This document shows, piece after piece, positions 6,641-13,198 of a DNA stretch of 16,413 bases. Within the stretch, counting starts at the first letter, position 1. Each line of letters opens with the position of its first letter. A program made the position numbers and the translations under genes. The DNA comes from an uncultured Alphaproteobacteria bacterium (GTDB taxonomy: Bacteria > Pseudomonadota > Alphaproteobacteria > Micropepsales > Micropepsaceae): positions 1 through 16,413 of the forward strand of contig CALDFO010000561.1 in assembly GCA_937942205.1 (NCBI GenBank), given 5' to 3'. The notes under the pieces are model-generated. The model saw only the letters and a program-made list of their open reading frames with translations, was not told the origin of the DNA and made no database searches.

Positions 6641-7252
6641 TCAATGCGCGAAGATGTCGGTGCCTTCCCACCCCGCCAAATCCAGCGCGGCGCGGGTGGG
6701 CAGGAAATCGAAACAGGCCTGGGCCAGCCCGGTGCGGCCCTCGCGCGCCAGCATGGCGTCCAGCACGGTCTTGAGCTGGTGCAGATGGGCGACATCGTTG
6801 GCGGCATAGGACAGCTGCTTTTCGCTCAGCTCCGGCGCGCCCCAGTCGGAGGATTGCTGCTCCTTGGACAGCTCCACGCCCAGCAGCTCGCGCACCAGGT
6901 CTTTCAGCCCGTGGCGGTCGGTATAGGTGCGCACCAGCTTGGAGACGATCTTGGTGCAATAGACCGGCTTGCAGTCCACCCCCAGATGGCGGCGGAACAT
7001 GGCGATGTCGAACCGGGCGAAATGAAACAGCTTGGTGGTCGCCGGATCGGTCAGCATCCGTTTCAGATTGGGCGCGTCATATTTATTCGCCGCGAACTGC
7101 ACCGCATGGCAGACGCCGTCGCCCGACGACAGTTGCGCCAGGCACAACCGGTCGCGGAACGGGTTCAGGCCCAGCGTTTCGGTGTCGATGGCGACGACCG
7201 GCCCCAGGTCCAGCCCGTCGGGCAAATCGTTCTGATAGAGCTTGATCTTCAT
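6641..7252 (-). CDS. rnd: Ribonuclease D, short form (DEDDy 3'-5' exonuclease)
   Basis: 203 aa. The DEDDy catalytic set is visible: D23 and E25 in AIDTETLG, D82 in FHFARFDIAMF, and Y149/D153 in SYAANDVAHL. There is no HRDC domain, as is usual for the short alphaproteobacterial RNase D of about 200 aa (the E. coli enzyme is longer and has HRDC domains). It trims tRNA and other small RNA 3' ends in the cytoplasm. The frame stays open far upstream, across the antisense strand of the next gene; the start MKIKLYQND at 7252 is chosen from family length and from the divergent neighbour starting at 7298. It lies about 360 bp upstream of kpsF. Confidence 0.95.
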   Translation of the reverse strand: MKIKLYQNDLPDGLDLGPVVAIDTETLGLNPFRDRLCLAQLSSGDGVCHAVQFAANKYDAPNLKRMLTDPATTKLFHFARFDIAMFRRHLGVDCKPVYCTKIVSKLVRTYTDRHGLKDLVRELLGVELSKEQQSSDWGAPELSEKQLSYAANDVAHLHQLKTVLDAMLAREGRTGLAQACFDFLPTRAALDLAGWEGTDIFAH

Positions 7253-7297
7253 CTGTGCTGAATAGCGCAGCCCCCGGTTAATTCCTAGAGTGGGACC

Positions 7298-8023
7298 ATG
7301 GAGGCCCTTTTCACGCCCCGTCACACCGGCAGGGACTGGCGCGCCATCGCCCGGTCCTGGCTGCTGGCGCTGGCGCTGCATGGCGCGGCGCTGCTGGCGG
7401 CGCTGTGGTACCTGGCGCACCGGCCGGTCCTGCCCCAGACCGATTTCACCGCCCTGCCCGTGGACCTGGTGATCGGCGGCGCGCTGACACCGGGCAGCAG
7501 CGCCGCCCCGCCGGCGGCGCGGCTGCAGATCGCCCGGCCCCAGCCCGATGCCGCGCCCAGCCGCGCCGGAGTCCGGCCCGACGGCAGACGCCCGGCACCG
7601 GATGCGCTGGCGACGCAACTGGCGCGGCTGGCCCAGGCGAAAAGCCCGGACCGCTCCTTGCCCAATGCCCAAACCAGCGGCGCGCCCGATGCGGGCGGCG
7701 CGGCGGACGATGGCGAAGGCAATTATGCGCTGCGCGATTACATCCGGGCGCAGATATTGCGTCGCTGGCTGCCCGACCTGGCGCTGCCCGGCGCGCGCGA
7801 CCTGCCGGTGGCGGTGCGGCTGCGGCTGGCCAAGTCCGGCGTGGTCGAGGAGGTGACGATCCTGGACCAGGCGCGCTTTCACACCGACCGCGCTTTCCGC
7901 AACATGGCGCTGTCGGCGCGCGACGCGGCGCTGCTGGCCTCGCCCATCACCTTTCCGGCGGGCGTGACGCCACGCACGCAGGTGCTCACGATCAATCTCG
8001 ATCCAAAAAATGCTCTTCGTTGA
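7298..8023 (+). CDS. TonB/TolA C-terminal-like membrane-anchored protein
   Basis: 241 aa. A short cytoplasmic N-terminus precedes one membrane helix at about 20-40 (SWLLALALHGAALLAALWYL). Next is a Pro/Ala/Arg-rich region (about 50-145) expected to span periplasm. The C-terminal part has NYALRDYIRAQILRRWLPDL and then VAVRLRLAKSGVVEEVTILD and a final strand TQVLTINLDP, resembling the TonB/TolA C-terminal fold. This architecture suggests coupling of inner-membrane energy to the outer membrane, or a TolA-like structural role. No exbB, exbD, tolQ or tolR lies nearby, so its motor is unknown. The assignment rests on topology and fold-like sequence, not on a clear motif. It diverges from rnd across 45 bp. 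Confidence 0.6.
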   Translation: MEALFTPRHTGRDWRAIARSWLLALALHGAALLAALWYLAHRPVLPQTDFTALPVDLVIGGALTPGSSAAPPAARLQIARPQPDAAPSRAGVRPDGRRPAPDALATQLARLAQAKSPDRSLPNAQTSGAPDAGGAADDGEGNYALRDYIRAQILRRWLPDLALPGARDLPVAVRLRLAKSGVVEEVTILDQARFHTDRAFRNMALSARDAALLASPITFPAGVTPRTQVLTINLDPKNALR

Positions 8024-8024
8024 A

Positions 8025-8136
8025 TGACCCCTCCGGTTTCAACTTCCGCTCGGCTGCTCCGGCTCTCGCCGTCGCACATGCCTCGCTCGTTGAAACCACC
8101 TCCCCCTTTGGGTGCGCTGCGCGCACAAGGGGGAGG
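8025..8136 (+). repeat. Structured intergenic repeat, unit A
   Basis: Begins TGACCCC one nt after the stop of the TonB-like gene. Stem 1: GGTTTCAAC (8035-8043) with GTTGAAACC (8089-8097). Stem 2: CCTCCCCCTT (8099-8108) with AAGGGGGAGG (8127-8136), with an inner stem GTGCGC-tgc-GCGCAC. A T6 run lies at 8147-8152, ten bases beyond stem 2, too far for a textbook terminator. The layout is the same as the repeats at 646-1023 although the inner sequences differ. Confidence 0.85.
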
Positions 8137-8171
8137 CGGGTCCGTGTTTTTTGTGGCTAGGCACAGGCCCT

Positions 8172-8272
8172 CCTCCCCCTCGCGTGCGTCAGCACGCTGG
8201 AGGGGGAGGTGGTTTCAGCGTGCGAAGCCGACCTCTTGGGAGGCGAGCGAAAGCTGAAACCGGAGGGGGTCA
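8172..8272 (-). repeat. Structured intergenic repeat, unit B (inverted relative to A)
   Basis: Read on the minus strand it starts TGACCCCC six nt after the stop of the SUMF1-type gene. Stem 1 arms are GGTTTCAGC (8211-8219) and GCTGAAACC (8253-8261). Stem 2 arms are CCTCCCCCT (8172-8180) and AGGGGGAGG (8201-8209), with an inner GCGTGC/GCACGC stem. Units A and B face each other between two convergent genes, each starting at its own gene's 3' end. The 255 bp from 8024 to 8278 contain no gene. Confidence 0.85.
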
Positions 8273-8278
8273 AAATAA

Positions 8279-9205
8279 CTAAGGCAAACTTCGCGCCACC
8301 CGGAATCCAGTCAGGGTGGAATAGTCGTAATCGCCCGAGCCGCTTTCGCCCGCCCCGGCCCGCACGGCGCTGCGGATGAAAATCGGCACATTGTTCCAGG
8401 CGCCGCCGCGGATCGCGCGCCGGGTGCAGAAACTTTCCGTCCAGGCGCGGCCATCGACGGGCGCGCCGGTATAGGAGGGATGCCAGCAATCGGCGGTCCA
8501 TTCCCAGGCATTGCCCAACATGCCGACGACGCCAAAGGGATTGGGCGCAAAGGCGTCCACCTTGGCCAGCAACGTGTTGTCCGACGCCGTGCCGCAACCG
8601 TTGCAGTTGGCGTTGCCGCTGCCGATATCGGCGCCCCACCAGCGCGCCGTCACGGTTCCGGCGCGGGCGGCATATTCCCATTCCGCCTCGCTGGGTAGGC
8701 GATAAGGACCGTCCTTGCGCGCCGCCAAGGCGGGACGCGCGGCGCGGGCCCGCTGGTTCAGCCAGGCGATATAGGCTTCGGCATCCTTCCAGTCGAGGCA
8801 GACGGCGGGCCATAGCGGCGGCTCCACATCCGAGGGCGTCTGCACCAGTCCGCGCCCGATGATGCGCCATCCCAGTCCCAGCATGGCGTTGCAGGGCTGC
8901 GGGCGATAGCCGGTGGCGGCCAGAAAGGCCATGAACTGCGCGCTGGTGACGGGATATTTGCCCAGCGCGAACGCCTTGACGCTGACGGCGTGCTGCGGCC
9001 CTTCGGAATCGAAGCGGCCCGGTTCGTTCGCCGGGCTGCCCATCAGGAACCGGCCCGCCGGAATGCCCACCATGCGCGGGCATTCGGGACATTCGGTGAA
9101 TTCCTTTTCAGACAAGGCGTTTCCGGGCAAGGCGTTTTCGGGCGGGCTTTGGCCGCCCGCCACAAGGACAAGCCCCAGCAGGGCGGCAAGGCGCAGAATC
9201 GTCAT
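8279..9205 (-). CDS. Exported SUMF1/formylglycine-generating-enzyme-fold protein, lacking FGE cysteines
   Basis: 308 aa. A hydrophobic leader at 1-18 (MTILRLAALLGLVLVAGG) predicts export. The SUMF1/FGE-sulfatase domain spans about 43-306: CPRMVGIPAGRFLMGS, KAFALGKYPVTSAQF, YRLPSEAEWEYAARAG (168-183), LGNAWEWTADCW (230-241), IRGGAWNN (265-272) and GFRVAR. True formylglycine-generating enzymes have two catalytic cysteines shortly after the RGGS(W/Y) motif; here that stretch reads NNVPIFIRSAVRAG with none, so oxidation of sulfatase cysteines is unlikely. Other cysteines form CPEC (39-42) and CNGC (201-204). The precise role is unknown. The frame continues open upstream of 9205 across the opposite gene, but the leader peptide fixes this start. 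Confidence 0.88.
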   Translation of the reverse strand: MTILRLAALLGLVLVAGGQSPPENALPGNALSEKEFTECPECPRMVGIPAGRFLMGSPANEPGRFDSEGPQHAVSVKAFALGKYPVTSAQFMAFLAATGYRPQPCNAMLGLGWRIIGRGLVQTPSDVEPPLWPAVCLDWKDAEAYIAWLNQRARAARPALAARKDGPYRLPSEAEWEYAARAGTVTARWWGADIGSGNANCNGCGTASDNTLLAKVDAFAPNPFGVVGMLGNAWEWTADCWHPSYTGAPVDGRAWTESFCTRRAIRGGAWNNVPIFIRSAVRAGAGESGSGDYDYSTLTGFRVARSLP

Positions 9206-9224
9206 GGCGTCATCAAACCAGAAA

Positions 9225-9253
9225 ATTTGACCCGGAACATGAAATCCCGACAA
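9225..9253 (-). promoter_or_regulatory. Weak candidate promoter for the SUMF1-type gene
   Basis: On the minus strand TTGTCG (9248-9253) and TCAAAT (9225-9230) are 17 bp apart, each with 4 of 6 consensus matches. The -35 lies in the duplicated CAATCGTTGTC element. A leader of only about 12 nt would result. Plausible but weak. Confidence 0.25.
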
Positions 9254-9284
9254 TCGTTGTCTTGCGGCAATCGTTGTCTTGCGA
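9251..9284. repeat. 17-bp tandem duplication between divergent genes
   Basis: CAATCGTTGTCTTGCGG (9251-9267) is repeated head to tail at 9268-9284 with only the last base different. The first copy sits in an inverted element GACAA-N3-TTGTC (9249-9261). It lies between the divergent starts of the SUMF1-type and DUF924 genes. The 17-bp length is not a multiple of three, which argues that this DNA is not coding. Confidence 0.8.
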
Positions 9285-9301
9285 AAGCCCCGGAGCCCGT
9301 C

Positions 9302-9850
9302 ATGCTGATCGATACCGACCCCGCCGCCGTCATCGCCTTCTGGCGCGCGGCGGGTCCGAAAAAATGGTTCGCCGCCGATCCCGGTTTCGACGGCCAGATC
9401 CGCGACCGGTTCGCCAAGGCGCATCACGCGGCATCCTGCGGCAAGCTGTTCGCCTGGGAGGATGACGCGGTGGGGGCGCTGGCGCTGTTGCTGCTGACCG
9501 ACCAGTTTCCCCGCAACATCTATCGCGGCTCGGCCCATGCCTTCGCCACCGACGCGCTGGCGCGGGAAGTGGCCGACCGCGCTTTGGCCAAGGGTTTCGA
9601 CCAGGTGACGGAGACATCGCTGCGCGCCTTCTTCTATCTGCCCTTCGAGCATCATGAGGAGATGGCCTCGCAGGACCGCGCCGTGGCGCTGTTCACGCGG
9701 CTGGGGGACGCCGACAGCCTGAAATGGGCGATCCTGCACCGCGACCTGATCGTACGCTTCGGCCGCTTTCCCCACCGCAACGCGGTGATGGGCCGCGCCC
9801 CCACGCCGGAGGAGACGGCCTATCTCGCCGATGGTGGTTTCGCGGGGTGA
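9302..9850 (+). CDS. DUF924 family protein
   Basis: 182 aa. Family motifs are FWRAAGPKKWFAADPGFD (13-30), LLTDQFPRNIYRG (64-76), FYLPFEHHEE (111-120) and FGRFPHRN (153-160). DUF924 proteins are soluble, helical and TPR-like; no biochemical function is established. The start at 9302 follows a GGAG-containing stretch and matches the family N-terminus. An in-frame ATG at 9239 would add 21 residues encoded by the 17-bp tandem duplication, which looks like non-coding DNA. It precedes the glycerate kinase by 22 bp, so the two are likely co-transcribed. Confidence 0.9.
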   Translation: MLIDTDPAAVIAFWRAAGPKKWFAADPGFDGQIRDRFAKAHHAASCGKLFAWEDDAVGALALLLLTDQFPRNIYRGSAHAFATDALAREVADRALAKGFDQVTETSLRAFFYLPFEHHEEMASQDRAVALFTRLGDADSLKWAILHRDLIVRFGRFPHRNAVMGRAPTPEETAYLADGGFAG

Positions 9851-9872
9851 AGTTCGGCTATAACCCGCGGCC

Positions 9873-10970
9873 ATGAACATTCTCGTTGCGTGTGACTCCT
9901 TCAAGGACGCCCTGGCCGCCGACGGCGTCTGCCGCGCCATCGCCGGCGGCCTGAAAAAAGCCCATCCCGACGCCGCCATCACCGAAATGCCGCTGTCGGA
10001 CGGCGGCGAGGGCCTGCTGGACGTGCTGCGCGGCCCGCTGGGCCTGGGCTGGGTCGAGATGGAGGTGTCCGATCCGCTGGGCCGCCCCATTTGCGGCCGC
10101 TATGGCCTGTCGGCCGACAGCCGCACCGCCGTGATCGAGATGGCGGAAGCCTCCGGCCTGCAACGCCTGACACTGGCGGAACGCGATCCGCGCAAGACTT
10201 CGACCTTCGGCACCGGCCAGATGCTGGCCGATGCGAAACGGCGCGGCGTGGCGCATGTGCTGCTGGCGATCGGCGGCAGCGCCACCAACGATGCGGGCAT
10301 CGGCGCGGCGGCGGCGCTGGGCTGGCGATTCCTGGATGCCGACGGCCAGCCTCTGGAGCCGGTCGGCGGCAACATGGCGCGCATCGCCAGGCTTGTGTCC
10401 CAGCCGCCGCCCTTCGCGCGGGTGGAAGTGCTGTGCGACGTGACCAATCCGCTCTACGGTCCCAGCGGCGCGGCCTGGATCTATGGCCCGCAGAAAGGCG
10501 GCACGCAGGAGACGCTGACCGGACTGGATGCGGGTCTGCGCCACATCGCGGCGCTGGTCGAAACCCAGCTGGGCAAGAACATCGCCCAGACGCCGGGCGC
10601 GGGCGCGGCGGGCGGCCTCGGCTTCGGCGCGATGGCGTTCCTGGACGCCACCCTGCGGCGGGGCATCGAGATCGTGCTGGACATGACCGGCTTTGATGCG
10701 GCAGCGCGCCGGGCCGACCTGATCATCACCGGCGAAGGCCATCTGGACGGCCAGAGCGCACAGGGCAAGCTGATCCAGGGCCTGTGCGGCCGCGCCGGGG
10801 ATACCCCGGTGATCGCGCTGTGCGGAAAGCTGTCGGCCTCACCCGATGACGTGAAAGCCATCGGCCTGAAGGCGGCCTATTCCATCAACCGGGAAGAACG
10901 GCCGCTGGCCGAGATGCTGGCGAGCACCGCCGTCAATCTGGAACGGGCTGCCGCGAGTCTGAAGCTCTGA
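9873..10970 (+). CDS. garK: Glycerate kinase, GarK/GlxK type
   Basis: 365 aa. The N-terminus MNILVACDSFKDALAA and the signatures LSDGGEGLLDVL (41-52), IGGSATNDAGIGAAAALG (133-150) and ITGEGHLDGQSAQGKL (285-300) are those of the glycerate kinase type-1 family. These enzymes phosphorylate D-glycerate with ATP, feeding glyoxylate or aldarate breakdown into glycolysis. Whether the product is 2- or 3-phosphoglycerate cannot be told from sequence by eye; characterised family members make 2-phosphoglycerate. No glyoxylate carboligase or tartronate semialdehyde reductase lies nearby. garK and glxK cannot be told apart here, so the symbol is a family label. It converges on the next gene with a 10-bp gap. 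Confidence 0.93.
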   Translation: MNILVACDSFKDALAADGVCRAIAGGLKKAHPDAAITEMPLSDGGEGLLDVLRGPLGLGWVEMEVSDPLGRPICGRYGLSADSRTAVIEMAEASGLQRLTLAERDPRKTSTFGTGQMLADAKRRGVAHVLLAIGGSATNDAGIGAAAALGWRFLDADGQPLEPVGGNMARIARLVSQPPPFARVEVLCDVTNPLYGPSGAAWIYGPQKGGTQETLTGLDAGLRHIAALVETQLGKNIAQTPGAGAAGGLGFGAMAFLDATLRRGIEIVLDMTGFDAAARRADLIITGEGHLDGQSAQGKLIQGLCGRAGDTPVIALCGKLSASPDDVKAIGLKAAYSINREERPLAEMLASTAVNLERAAASLKL

Positions 10971-10980
10971 CCGGCGCGCC

Positions 10981-11667
10981 TCACCCCGCGAACAGCGGGC
11001 TGTCCTCCAGGCTGGGCAGCACCGCCGCGGCGGCGCGCATGTCCAGCACCATCGGATGATGGTCGGACGGTCCCTTGTCCAGCACCTCGGAGGCATGACA
11101 GGCGATATCGCGCGCGATGCAGCGGTCCAGCCGCACCGCCAGGATATTGCCGGCGCGATGGGTGTGACGGCGCGGACCGATATCGCGGAAGCCCTGAAAG
11201 CCCACCGGCCCCAGCGCGTTGAAATCGCCGATGATGGCGGCCGGACCTTCCATCTGCTCCATGATGTGGCGAAGCTGGAACCGGTTGAGGAACTGGCCGT
11301 GGCTGAGATGGACATTGGCGATGGTGACGCCACGAAAGGAGATCAGCTGGGCCAGACGCGGCGGCACCCGGCCCGGCAGGATCGAGGCGGGCAGCCTGAG
11401 CGCGGTCGAGGCGGGAAATTCGTGCGGGCTCCAGGCCGCCAGGCCATAGATGCGCGACTGCATGGGATGGCGGAAGAAATGCCCGCCCACCAGGCCGGGC
11501 AGTCCGGCGATCTCCTCCGTCGCTTCCTGAAGCAGCAGCAGATCGGGCTTGTGGGCGTGCACCAGCCTGGCGACATCCTCCACCGCCGCGCCGACCCGGC
11601 GCAGCAGGTTCCAGCTCACGATACGCAGGGATTGGGGGTCTTCGCCGGGGTAAAAGCCAGGTGTCAT
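10981..11667 (-). CDS. Endonuclease/exonuclease/phosphatase-fold protein
   Basis: 228 aa. Motifs of the EEP (DNase I-like) superfamily appear in order: IVSWNLL (N20), LLLLQEAT (E48), IANVHLSHG (H120), IIGDFNALG (D148, N150) and the C-terminal GPSDHHPMVLDM (S201, D202, H203). These residues bind metal and cleave phosphodiester or phosphate ester bonds. The substrate cannot be assigned: relatives include nucleases, sphingomyelinases and inositol phosphatases. No signal peptide is visible, so it is probably cytoplasmic. It is divergent from the cardiolipin-synthase-type gene across 97 bp, a frequent pairing for such genes in alphaproteobacteria in my recollection, which hints at a phospholipid link but does not show it. 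Confidence 0.85.
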   Translation of the reverse strand: MTPGFYPGEDPQSLRIVSWNLLRRVGAAVEDVARLVHAHKPDLLLLQEATEEIAGLPGLVGGHFFRHPMQSRIYGLAAWSPHEFPASTALRLPASILPGRVPPRLAQLISFRGVTIANVHLSHGQFLNRFQLRHIMEQMEGPAAIIGDFNALGPVGFQGFRDIGPRRHTHRAGNILAVRLDRCIARDIACHASEVLDKGPSDHHPMVLDMRAAAAVLPSLEDSPLFAG

Positions 11668-11682
11668 GCGTGTCCTTCACCG

Positions 11683-11754
11683 ATTTAACTGGTGACGGCC
11701 CGTCCGGTTTCCAGTCAAATGGTGTTAAGCCTTGTTATCATAACAAGAAACCGG
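11683..11754. promoter_or_regulatory. Nested inverted repeats between divergent EEP and cardiolipin synthase genes
   Basis: Three inverted pairs lie in 72 bp. CTTGTTAT-c-ATAACAAG (11731-11747) is a perfect 8-bp pair around one base. CCGGTTTC (11704-11711) pairs with GAAACCGG (11747-11754) and encloses it. ATTTAACTGG (11683-11692) pairs with CCAGTCAAAT (11711-11720) with one G-U. The last two share base 11711, so they are competing folds. TATCAT at 11736-11741 resembles a -10 box, but no good -35 precedes it. The elements end 10 bp before the ATG at 11765. Confidence 0.45.
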
Positions 11755-11764
11755 TGCGCGGAAA

Positions 11765-13198
11765 ATGTTTCCCCTGACCATAGACTGGCCATGGCTCTGG
11801 CTGGAGGTGCTGGTCCTGCTGGTCCATGTGGGGCTGGCGGCGACCGTGACGGCGGATGTCCTGCTCAAGAAAAGCGAGGTGCGGACCGCCCTGGGCTGGA
11901 TCGCGGCGGCCTGGCTGTCGCCGGTTTTCGGCTCCCTGCTGTATTACCTGTTCGGCATCAACCGCGTTACCCGGCGCGCCCTCAAGATGCGGCTGCGGGA
12001 CCGGCAGGCCGAGCCGCGCCACGCCCAGGGACATACCGATGCGGACCCCAACATCGTCCTGCTCTGCCAGGTCAGCGCCCGCGTCACCGGCAGCCCCCTG
12101 ACCCAGGGCAACGCGGTGACGGTCCTGCGCGATGGCGATGAAGCCTATCCCGCCATGCTGGACGCCATCCGCCAGGCGCGGCACGGCATCGCGCTGGCCT
12201 CCTATATCTTCCGCGACGATGCGGCGGGAGGCGAATTCGTCGACGCGCTGATCGCGGCCCACCGGCGGGGCGTGGCGGTGCGGGTGCTGCTGGACGGCGT
12301 GGGCGCGGGCTATTTCGTCTCCGGCATCCTGATCCGGTTGCGCCGGGCGGGCGTTCCCAGCGCGCGCTTCCTGCATACCTGGCTGCCCTGGCGGATGCCG
12401 TTCCTCAACATGCGCAACCACCGCAAGCTGCTGGTGGTGGACGGCCGCGTCGGCTTTGTCGGCGGCATCAATATCGGGATCGAGAATTGCGCGGCGCGGC
12501 GGAAGAAACGCCGGGTGCAGGATGTGCATTTCCGCGTCGAGGGTCCGGTCGTGCGCGAACTGATGGACACTCTGGCCCGCGACTGGACCTTCGCCACCGA
12601 GGAGATGCTGGATCAGGACCATTGGTGGCCGGACCTGGAGCAGAAAGGCGCGGTGTTCGCCCGCGGCCTGCGCTCCGGTCCCGACGCCGATATCTACAAG
12701 ATCGAGTATATCCTGGGGGCGGCGCTGTCCCTCGCCAGGAAGCGGGTGCGGATCGTCACGCCCTATTTCCTGCCCGAACAGCGGCTGCAATTCGCCATCG
12801 CCCAGGCCTGGCTGCGCGGCGTCCAGGTGGAAATCATCCTGCCCCAGGTCAGCGACCAGGTCATCATGGATTGGGCGATGCGGGCCCATCTGCGGTTCTT
12901 CCAGCATGTGCGCGCCGACTTCTTCCTGACGCCGCCGCCCTTCGACCATTCCAAGCTCTGCACGGTGGACGGGGAATGGAGCCTGATCGGCAGCTCCAAC
13001 TGGGACACCCGCAGCTTCCGGCTGAATTTCGAGTTCGACCTGGAATGTGCCGGCCGCGATTTCACCCGGCAGGTGGACGCCATCATTGACGCCAAGATCG
13101 CGGCGGCGCGGCGCATCACGCCGGAAGATCTGGCCCGCGAGCCGATGTGGAAGCGGATCCGCAACGCGGCGGCGCGCCTGCTGATGCCTTATCTCTGA
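11765..13198 (+). CDS. cls: Cardiolipin synthase / phospholipase D family protein
   Basis: 477 aa, the usual length for bacterial ClsA-type enzymes. Two N-terminal membrane segments (about 10-32 and 44-64) include the PLDc_N pattern TALGWIAAAWLSPVFGSLLYYLFG. Two HKD motifs follow: H219-K221-D226 (NHRKLLVVDGRVGFVGG) and H395-K397-D402 (DHSKLCTVDGEWSLIGSSNWDTRS). The enzyme joins two phosphatidylglycerols into cardiolipin and glycerol, or uses a related phosphatidyl transfer, at the inner membrane. The ATG has GCGCGGAAA just upstream. Its last 10 bp overlap the 3' end of the convergent MFS gene. Confidence 0.93.
   Translation: MFPLTIDWPWLWLEVLVLLVHVGLAATVTADVLLKKSEVRTALGWIAAAWLSPVFGSLLYYLFGINRVTRRALKMRLRDRQAEPRHAQGHTDADPNIVLLCQVSARVTGSPLTQGNAVTVLRDGDEAYPAMLDAIRQARHGIALASYIFRDDAAGGEFVDALIAAHRRGVAVRVLLDGVGAGYFVSGILIRLRRAGVPSARFLHTWLPWRMPFLNMRNHRKLLVVDGRVGFVGGINIGIENCAARRKKRRVQDVHFRVEGPVVRELMDTLARDWTFATEEMLDQDHWWPDLEQKGAVFARGLRSGPDADIYKIEYILGAALSLARKRVRIVTPYFLPEQRLQFAIAQAWLRGVQVEIILPQVSDQVIMDWAMRAHLRFFQHVRADFFLTPPPFDHSKLCTVDGEWSLIGSSNWDTRSFRLNFEFDLECAGRDFTRQVDAIIDAKIAAARRITPEDLAREPMWKRIRNAAARLLMPYL

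Noticed and set aside
7253..7882. N-terminal extension of RNase D by about 210 residues
   Set aside because: The extension is antisense to the TonB-like gene, has shadow-like composition, and the family begins at the chosen start.
8099..8152. Unit A stem 2 plus the T6 run as a classical intrinsic terminator for the TonB-like gene
   Set aside because: The T-run begins 10 nt beyond the stem instead of directly after it, so the standard mechanism is doubtful; kept only as a structured repeat.
9206..10090. N-terminal extension of the SUMF1-type protein
   Set aside because: It runs antisense through DUF924 and glycerate kinase sequence, and an obvious signal peptide starts at 9205.
11738..12949. 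Minus-strand open frame of about 400 codons opposite cls
   Set aside because: The plus strand encodes both HKD motifs of a phospholipase D family enzyme; the opposite frame has no recognisable feature.
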